Assembly (NCBI GenBank): GCA_019414545.1
Contig: DXLV01000037.1
Span: 1 to 18,062 of the forward strand
DNA from: Collinsella sp.
Lineage (GTDB): Bacteria; Actinomycetota; Coriobacteriia; Coriobacteriales; Coriobacteriaceae
DNA length: 18,062 nucleotides
Direction: 5' to 3'
Shown here: in pieces, positions 14,602 through 18,062 of the stretch
How positions within the stretch are numbered: the first letter of the stretch is position 1
Layout: every line of letters starts with the position of its first letter
Notes under the pieces: model-generated
Databases searched by the model: none
What the model was told of the DNA's origin: nothing
What the model saw: only the letters and a program-made list of their open reading frames with translations
Made by a program: the position numbers and the translations under genes

Positions 14602-14734
14602 CCCCACCCCTTCCTAAGTTGCGGTGAAATAGTTCCTAGATTAGGCTTATTCGCGCTTTTCAGAAATTAATTCACCGCAACTTCCAGGTTGGCCATCCGA
14701 AACTGGCAGCCTTGGACCGCGAATCCTACTGTTC

Positions 14735-14894
14735 GCCACAAAATGGGCCTATCTACTACGTTTAACCGATTACCCTCGACCATACAGAAATCCGAAATAT
14801 CAAAACAGCTGGTAGACGGCTTGCCGATTTTCCGAAACTGCTGCTATGGTCGTCCCCTGCGGGCCAAACGTAGTAGATGGGCCGCTTTCGTGGC
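14735..14894. repeat. 29-bp imperfect inverted repeat with 102-nt structured loop
   Basis: Arms 14735-14763 and 14866-14894 match at 25 of 29 positions; the inner 13 bases (ATCTACTACGTTT) match exactly. Inside the loop CGACCATA (14777-14784) is the reverse complement of TATGGTCG (14845-14852). The nested pairs allow a long rod-like hairpin on either strand, consistent with a MITE core or a structured RNA. Confidence 0.6.
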
Positions 14895-14922
14895 TCAACA
14901 CCAGACCAGTCATTTTGGGGCA

Positions 14923-14974
14923 GGGCTTTTTTGACCACATTTCCCAGCCGATCGCTAGAGCAGTCAAAAAGCCC
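14923..14974. repeat. Hairpin with A/T runs in its arms
   Basis: GGGCTTTTTTGAC (14923-14935) and GTCAAAAAGCCC (14963-14974) pair with one extra T, around a 27-nt loop. The T and A runs are within the arms rather than after them. On either strand it could weakly terminate transcription entering from the PIN gene or the tRNA genes. Confidence 0.45.
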
Positions 14975-15050
14975 GCTCCAAATTAGCTACCCCGGCCTTT
15001 AATGGGCCCGCAAAAGCCAAAAGACAGTCCGTATTTAACCGCAACTTAGG

Positions 15051-15083
15051 TGGGCGCGGAGCGGGTTCGATTCCCGTCGCCCG
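15051..15083 (+). other. tRNA-like minihelix / tRNA-Gly 3' fragment
   Basis: 15061-15083 is identical over 23 nt to the T-arm plus acceptor 3' strand of the tRNA-Gly gene at 15145-15218, but in inverted orientation. GGGCG at 15052-15056 pairs with CGCCC at 15078-15082, and CGGG pairs with CCCG around TTCGATT, so it folds like a tRNA with D-arm and anticodon arm missing. It directly follows the right end of the 438-bp segment. It could be a deleted tRNA or part of an attachment site. Confidence 0.6.
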
Positions 15084-15144
15084 GCGCGTAAACGAAAACA
15101 GCTCTGATCCCCAAAGGAAACCAAAGCCGTTAAAACAATTCTTA

Positions 15145-15218
15145 TGGAGCGGGCGACGGGAATCGAACCCGCGTCATCAGCTTGGAAGGCTGGGGTTCTA
15201 CCATTGAACTACGCCCGC
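15145..15218 (-). tRNA. tRNA-Gly (anticodon TCC)
   Basis: The minus strand gives an acceptor GCGGGCG at the 5' end and CGCCCGC at the 3' end (7 bp), a D-arm GTTCAATGGTAGAAC, an anticodon loop CTTCCAA with anticodon TCC, a T-loop TTCGATT and an encoded CCA after discriminator T, 74 nt in total. It lies 6 nt after tRNA-Pro and is probably co-transcribed with it. No clear hairpin terminator follows; the downstream minus strand is merely T-rich. Confidence 0.95.
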
Positions 15219-15224
15219 AAGATA

Positions 15225-15301
15225 TGGTCGGGACGACAGGATTTGAACCTGCGACATCCTGCTCCCAAAGCAGGCGCGCTACCAAACTGCGCCACGTCCC
15301 G
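15225..15301 (-). tRNA. tRNA-Pro (anticodon TGG)
   Basis: The minus strand gives acceptor CGGGACG paired with CGTCCCG, D-arm with GCGCAGTTTGGTAGCGC, anticodon stem CCTGC/GCAGG around TTTGGGA (anticodon TGG), T-loop TTCAAAT and an encoded CCA, 77 nt in total. It is the first of a two-tRNA unit and has a recognisable promoter about 50 nt upstream. Confidence 0.96.
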
Positions 15302-15352
15302 AAGGTGTTGAGCAGCTAAGGTCTAAACCTTGCGTGTCCCAAAGCGAAGGAA

Positions 15353-15381
15353 ATTATAGGGGAGACTCCCCGCCTGTGCAA
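15353..15381 (-). promoter_or_regulatory. Promoter of the tRNA-Pro/tRNA-Gly unit
   Basis: A perfect -10 box TATAAT (15353-15358, minus strand) is 17 nt downstream of TTGCAC (15376-15381), a partial -35 box. The 13 bp just upstream of the -10, GGGGAGTCTCCCC (15359-15371), form a 5-bp-stem hairpin and could also help terminate brnQ transcripts, which end at 15393. The start would be about 45 nt before tRNA-Pro. Confidence 0.6.
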
Positions 15382-15392
15382 GCGCAGAAACC

Positions 15393-16751
15393 CTAGCTCC
15401 TCGAATGTGCGACAAACTTGCTGTGGAGCAGACCGATCACAAAGGCAACTACGGCGACCGGCGCCCACGCGGCACCGATGTCTGCCAGCGGCAGCACATC
15501 AAACGGTAGCCACGCTCCCGCAAAGAACGCATCGCGGACCGAGGTGATCACGCTCTGCACAGCGACTACGCCGCCGACCCAGACCCACACCTGCGGATGA
15601 GCGTCGCAAAAGCCGTGCACCAGGCCCATAAGCACCAGCACGATGGCAACGGGGTACAAAGCGTTGAGCATGGGCACCGAGAACATAAGGATCACGTCGA
15701 GGCCCACGTTGGAGAGCACGCACGAAAACGCTGCGAACACAAAGGCGAGAACCGCAAAGGGACGGCGCATGGCCTCCTCAGAGGCCTCCGCTCCCCCTTC
15801 GACCACATACGTCTCGCAGAAGTAACGCGAGCAGCAGCTGATGAGGCCGATGCACACGTTCATGCAGGCGAGGAAGAAGATGGCGAAGACCACGACCGTG
15901 CCAGCAAGCCCAAAATGCATGGAGGCCGAACGGGCGAGGATGGCGGCGCCGTTGGTAGCGTCGGGCATCACGGTGCCGAGCTGCATACCGGCAAGGCCCA
16001 AGCCGCAGTAGATGATGGCCATGAGCACGCCGGCGATCACACCGGAGCGCGAAATTTCAAAAGCGACGCGCTTGTCATCGGTGACACCCAACTCGTGGAT
16101 GGTCTCGGCGATGATGATGCCGAAGGCGAGCGACGCGAGCAGGTCCATGGTCTGATAGCCAGTCAGAAAGCCCTGCACGGCGGCGCCCGCATCGTAAGGA
16201 GCCTGAGGCGCGGCAGCCGGTCCCAGCGGCGAGATCACGGCAGCACCCACGACCAGCACAATGAGCGCAATGAGTGCGGGGCCCGTAATGCGGCCGAGCA
16301 CGCGTGTGATGACACCCGGGCGCAGCGTGAGCGCAAACGCGACGACAAAGAAGCCAACGGCAAACACCAGGCGAGCCGTACCGAGCGAGACGCCCCCGGG
16401 TAGCAGCGGCACCAGCATTTCGAACGCCGTAGAGCTTGTGCGCGGAATGGCCAGGCACGGACCGATGGCCAGGTAGACCGCCGCAACGAAGAATTCGCCA
16501 AACTTAGGATGCACACGCCCGGCCAGCTCTCGGGCCGTGCCAGCGAGCGCGACGGCGATAAATCCCATAACGGGCAGACCGATAGCGGCAATCAAAAAGC
16601 CGATCATGGCAACCGGCGTGGCAGAACCTGCCTGCAGCGCCAGCAGCGGCGGAATAATGAGGTTACCGGCGCCAAAGAGCATCGAGAACAGCGCAATGCC
16701 GACGGTAACGACATGGTCGGAACGCAGACCGCGCGGGGCGGATGAAGCCAT
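15393..16751 (-). CDS. brnQ: Branched-chain amino acid carrier BrnQ
   Basis: Integral membrane symporter of the LIVCS family, which imports Leu, Ile and Val with Na+ or H+. The 452-residue product has about 12 hydrophobic segments. Family signatures are the N-terminal FSMLFGAGNLIIPPLLALQAG (about 23-43), GPCLAIPRTSSTAFE (about 97-111) and GYQTMDLLASLAFG (about 199-212); BrnQ proteins are usually about 430-450 residues. The ATG at 16751 lies 5 nt after AAAGGTG; a GTG two codons earlier (16757) falls within that site and is less likely. It is separated from the desulfurase gene by 76 nt that contain a terminator. No link with the FHL operon is evident. Confidence 0.92.
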   Translation of the reverse strand: MASSAPRGLRSDHVVTVGIALFSMLFGAGNLIIPPLLALQAGSATPVAMIGFLIAAIGLPVMGFIAVALAGTARELAGRVHPKFGEFFVAAVYLAIGPCLAIPRTSSTAFEMLVPLLPGGVSLGTARLVFAVGFFVVAFALTLRPGVITRVLGRITGPALIALIVLVVGAAVISPLGPAAAPQAPYDAGAAVQGFLTGYQTMDLLASLAFGIIIAETIHELGVTDDKRVAFEISRSGVIAGVLMAIIYCGLGLAGMQLGTVMPDATNGAAILARSASMHFGLAGTVVVFAIFFLACMNVCIGLISCCSRYFCETYVVEGGAEASEEAMRRPFAVLAFVFAAFSCVLSNVGLDVILMFSVPMLNALYPVAIVLVLMGLVHGFCDAHPQVWVWVGGVVAVQSVITSVRDAFFAGAWLPFDVLPLADIGAAWAPVAVVAFVIGLLHSKFVAHSRS

Positions 16752-16770
16752 AGGCACACCTTTCGGGTCG

Positions 16771-16804
16771 AAACAAAAACGGGACGGGCAAAATACCCGT
16801 CCCG
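16771..16804 (-). terminator. Intrinsic terminator after the cysteine desulfurase gene
   Basis: On the minus strand CGGGACGGG (16796-16804) pairs perfectly with CCCGTCCCG (16780-16788) over a 7-nt loop, followed by TTTTTGTTT (16771-16779). It lies 24 nt after the desulfurase stop and only about 20 nt before the brnQ start, so it could also act as an attenuator for brnQ. Confidence 0.88.
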
Positions 16805-16827
16805 CAAGTATAAACGGTCCAGCAGCT

Positions 16828-17967
16828 TTAGCAGGCTAAATTGCGCAGAGCATCGATAGCCGTGTCGACTTCTTCGGTCGTGTTGAAATACCCAAACGAG
16901 AAGCGGACGACACCCTGGCGCTCGGTATCTAACGCACGGTGCATGAGCGGAGCGCAATGGGCACCAGGGCGCGTCGCAATCCCCCACCCTTGCATGAGCG
17001 CGTCCGAGATCTCGGCCGAGTCGATATCACCCACGTTGAGTGAGACGATCGCCGAGCGCACGGGCTGGTCAAACGCACCGTAGAGCGCAATGCCGGGGAT
17101 TTCGCGAGCACCGGCGAGGAAGCGCTCTGCAAGCGAGCGCTCATGCGCCGCAATCGCCTCGACCCCGCCTTGCGCCTCGATAAAGTCGAGACCGGCAGAA
17201 AGTCCCGCGATGCCGTGGCCGTTGAGCGTGCCCGCCTCAAGACGCGTGGGCCACTCAAGTGGCTGCAGTGGGTCAAAGCTGTGCACGCCCGTGCCGCCCA
17301 TGGCCCAGGGCGCCACGTCGACGCCCTCCGCCACGGCCAGGCCGCCGGTGCCCTGCGGGCCCATGAGCCCCTTGTGGCCGGTAAAGCACACCACGTCGAG
17401 CCCCATGGCCTGCATATCGATATGCGCCGTACCGGCAGACTGCGAGGCATCGACGATCACAAGCGCACCCGCGGCATGTGCCAAGGCCGCCACGCGCGCA
17501 ATGTCGACCGCGTTGCCGGTCACATTAGAGGCATGCGTCACCACCACGGCACGCGTACCGGGCGTGATCAACCGCTCGAGCTCGTCGTAGTCGAGCGCGC
17601 CGTTCGCGTCGCAGCCCGCATGCTCAACCGTCACACCCTGCTCCGTCGCCAAGCGATTGAGCGGACGCAGCACCGAGTTGTGCTCAAGCACCGTCGTGAC
17701 CACGCGGCCACCGGGACGCACCACACCACAGATGGCGGTGTTGAGCGCCGCCGTAGAGTTGGGCGTAAAGCACACATGGTCCGCCCTCGGGCAACCTAAA
17801 AGGCGCGCGAGCTTGGCACGGCAACCGTGAATCGTACGAGCGGCATCGAGGGCACCCGACGTGGCGCCGCGCCCGGCATTGCCGAGCGAGCACATCGCCT
17901 GCGTCACGGCATCGATGACCGTCTGCGGCTTGTGCATGGTCGTCGCCGCGTTATCCAGGTAGATCAT
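16828..17967 (-). CDS. Cysteine desulfurase / selenocysteine lyase family protein (class V aminotransferase)
   Basis: PLP-dependent enzyme of 379 residues. Such enzymes take sulfur from cysteine, or selenium from selenocysteine, and pass it on as a persulfide or selenide. The N-terminus MIYLDNAATT is typical. D173 (VIVDASQSAGT) should contact the PLP ring, K199 (FTGHKGLMGPQGTG) should form the Schiff base, and C338 (RPGAHCAPLMH) is the candidate catalytic cysteine. LEAGTLNGHGIAGL (243-256) resembles the subfamily annotated as TIGR01977, some of whose members lie near selenium genes. The ATG at 17967 follows GGGAGGT with 6 nt spacing and overlaps the stop of the preceding gene (ATGA). A terminator follows. 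Whether it serves Fe-S clusters, tRNA thiolation or selenium cannot be decided from the sequence. Confidence 0.88.
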   Translation of the reverse strand: MIYLDNAATTMHKPQTVIDAVTQAMCSLGNAGRGATSGALDAARTIHGCRAKLARLLGCPRADHVCFTPNSTAALNTAICGVVRPGGRVVTTVLEHNSVLRPLNRLATEQGVTVEHAGCDANGALDYDELERLITPGTRAVVVTHASNVTGNAVDIARVAALAHAAGALVIVDASQSAGTAHIDMQAMGLDVVCFTGHKGLMGPQGTGGLAVAEGVDVAPWAMGGTGVHSFDPLQPLEWPTRLEAGTLNGHGIAGLSAGLDFIEAQGGVEAIAAHERSLAERFLAGAREIPGIALYGAFDQPVRSAIVSLNVGDIDSAEISDALMQGWGIATRPGAHCAPLMHRALDTERQGVVRFSFGYFNTTEEVDTAIDALRNLAC

Positions 17968-18062
17968 CGCACGACCTCCCACATATCAATCACGGTATAG
18001 CCCTCGGTGGGAACGCCCGCCGCGGCGAGTTCGCCGCGCAGCAGCTCCTCATCGGCAGGCAA
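17964..18062 (-). CDS. C-terminal 32 codons of an unidentified gene (5' part off window)
   Basis: The minus-strand frame is open from the window edge to a TGA at 17964-17966 that overlaps the desulfurase ATG by ATGA. The visible part starts LPADEELLRGELAAAGVPTE and ends with VIDMWEVVR. Tight coupling suggests a joint function with the desulfurase. The ending loosely recalls the small DUF3343 putative Se/S carrier proteins that often precede such enzymes, but 32 residues are too few to assign a family. Confidence 0.7.
   Translation of the reverse strand: MPADEELLRGELAAAGVPTEGYTVIDMWEVVR

Larger units (their letters stand above)
14613..15050. repeat. 438-bp MITE-like segment bounded by 16-bp inverted repeats
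   Basis: The left end at 14613-14628 and the reverse complement of the right end at 15035-15050 agree at 15 of 16 bases (CCTAAGTTGCGGTGAA versus CCTAAGTTGCGGTTAA). A further inverted copy of the 13-mer core, TTCACCGCAACTT, lies at 14671-14683, so the left 71 bp are themselves a 13-bp-stem hairpin. Inside are the 29-bp inverted repeat and another hairpin listed separately. There is no credible gene; an 81-codon frame at 14689-14934 starts with TTG and runs through the repeats. No clear target-site duplication flanks the segment. It may be a non-autonomous mobile element or a set of intergenic repeats. Confidence 0.5.

Noticed and set aside
14689..14934. 81-codon plus-strand frame in the repeat island
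   Set aside because: TTG start, no ribosome site seen, runs through nested inverted repeats and shows no domain.
1..18062. CRISPR array or phage genes
   Set aside because: No regularly spaced direct repeats, cas genes, integrase or structural phage genes are visible anywhere in the window.

Overview
This window is a GC-rich bacterial chromosome segment. It carries an almost complete hydrogenase-4-type formate hydrogenlyase (FHL) operon on the minus strand, a small divergent toxin-antitoxin-like pair, a repeat-rich non-coding island, two tRNA genes, a branched-chain amino acid carrier and a cysteine desulfurase. GC-biased codon use, the anaerobic FHL genes and a selenocysteine-containing formate dehydrogenase suggest a strict anaerobe. 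My best guess is an actinobacterium of the Coriobacteriia such as Collinsella, recalled from family resemblance and not tested.

Positions 1-13419 (minus strand, transcribed right to left) read hydN - fdhF - hyfA - hyfB - hyfC - hyfD - hyfE - hyfF - hyfG - hyfH - hyfI, and hyfI runs off the left edge. The formate dehydrogenase is one gene read through an in-frame UGA (selenocysteine, residue 140), followed by a SECIS-like hairpin. A naive ORF call splits it in two. HydN and HyfA are four-cluster ferredoxin-like electron carriers. HyfG, HyfH and HyfI are the [NiFe] large subunit, the two-cluster ferredoxin-like subunit and the small subunit. HyfB, C, D, E and F form a complex-I-like membrane arm with three antiporter-like subunits, so the complex should couple formate oxidation and H2 evolution to ion translocation. 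From hyfA to hyfI spacing runs from an 8-nt overlap to 15 nt. Only the hydN-fdhF and fdhF-hyfA gaps are wide (76 and 78 nt), and both hold hairpins.

Positions 13420-13847 are an AT-richer divergent intergenic region. It contains a hydN leader with two mutually exclusive hairpins, a cluster of TGCAGGG motifs, a CRP/FNR-like palindrome and a candidate promoter for the rightward genes. Positions 13848-14601 (plus) encode a RelB/DinJ-like antitoxin overlapping a PIN-domain protein whose active site looks degenerate.

Positions 14602-15144 hold no credible gene. A 438-bp segment is bounded by 16-bp inverted repeats and contains further nested inverted repeats. It abuts a short sequence that folds like the acceptor plus T-arm half of a tRNA and matches the 3' part of the nearby tRNA-Gly in inverted orientation. 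tRNA-Pro(TGG) and tRNA-Gly(TCC) follow on the minus strand behind a recognisable promoter.

Positions 15393-18062 (minus) hold brnQ, an intrinsic terminator, a cysteine desulfurase/selenocysteine-lyase-family gene and the last 32 codons of an upstream gene coupled to it by an ATGA overlap. The desulfurase family can supply sulfur or selenium, which may be relevant beside a selenoprotein operon, but that link is inference.
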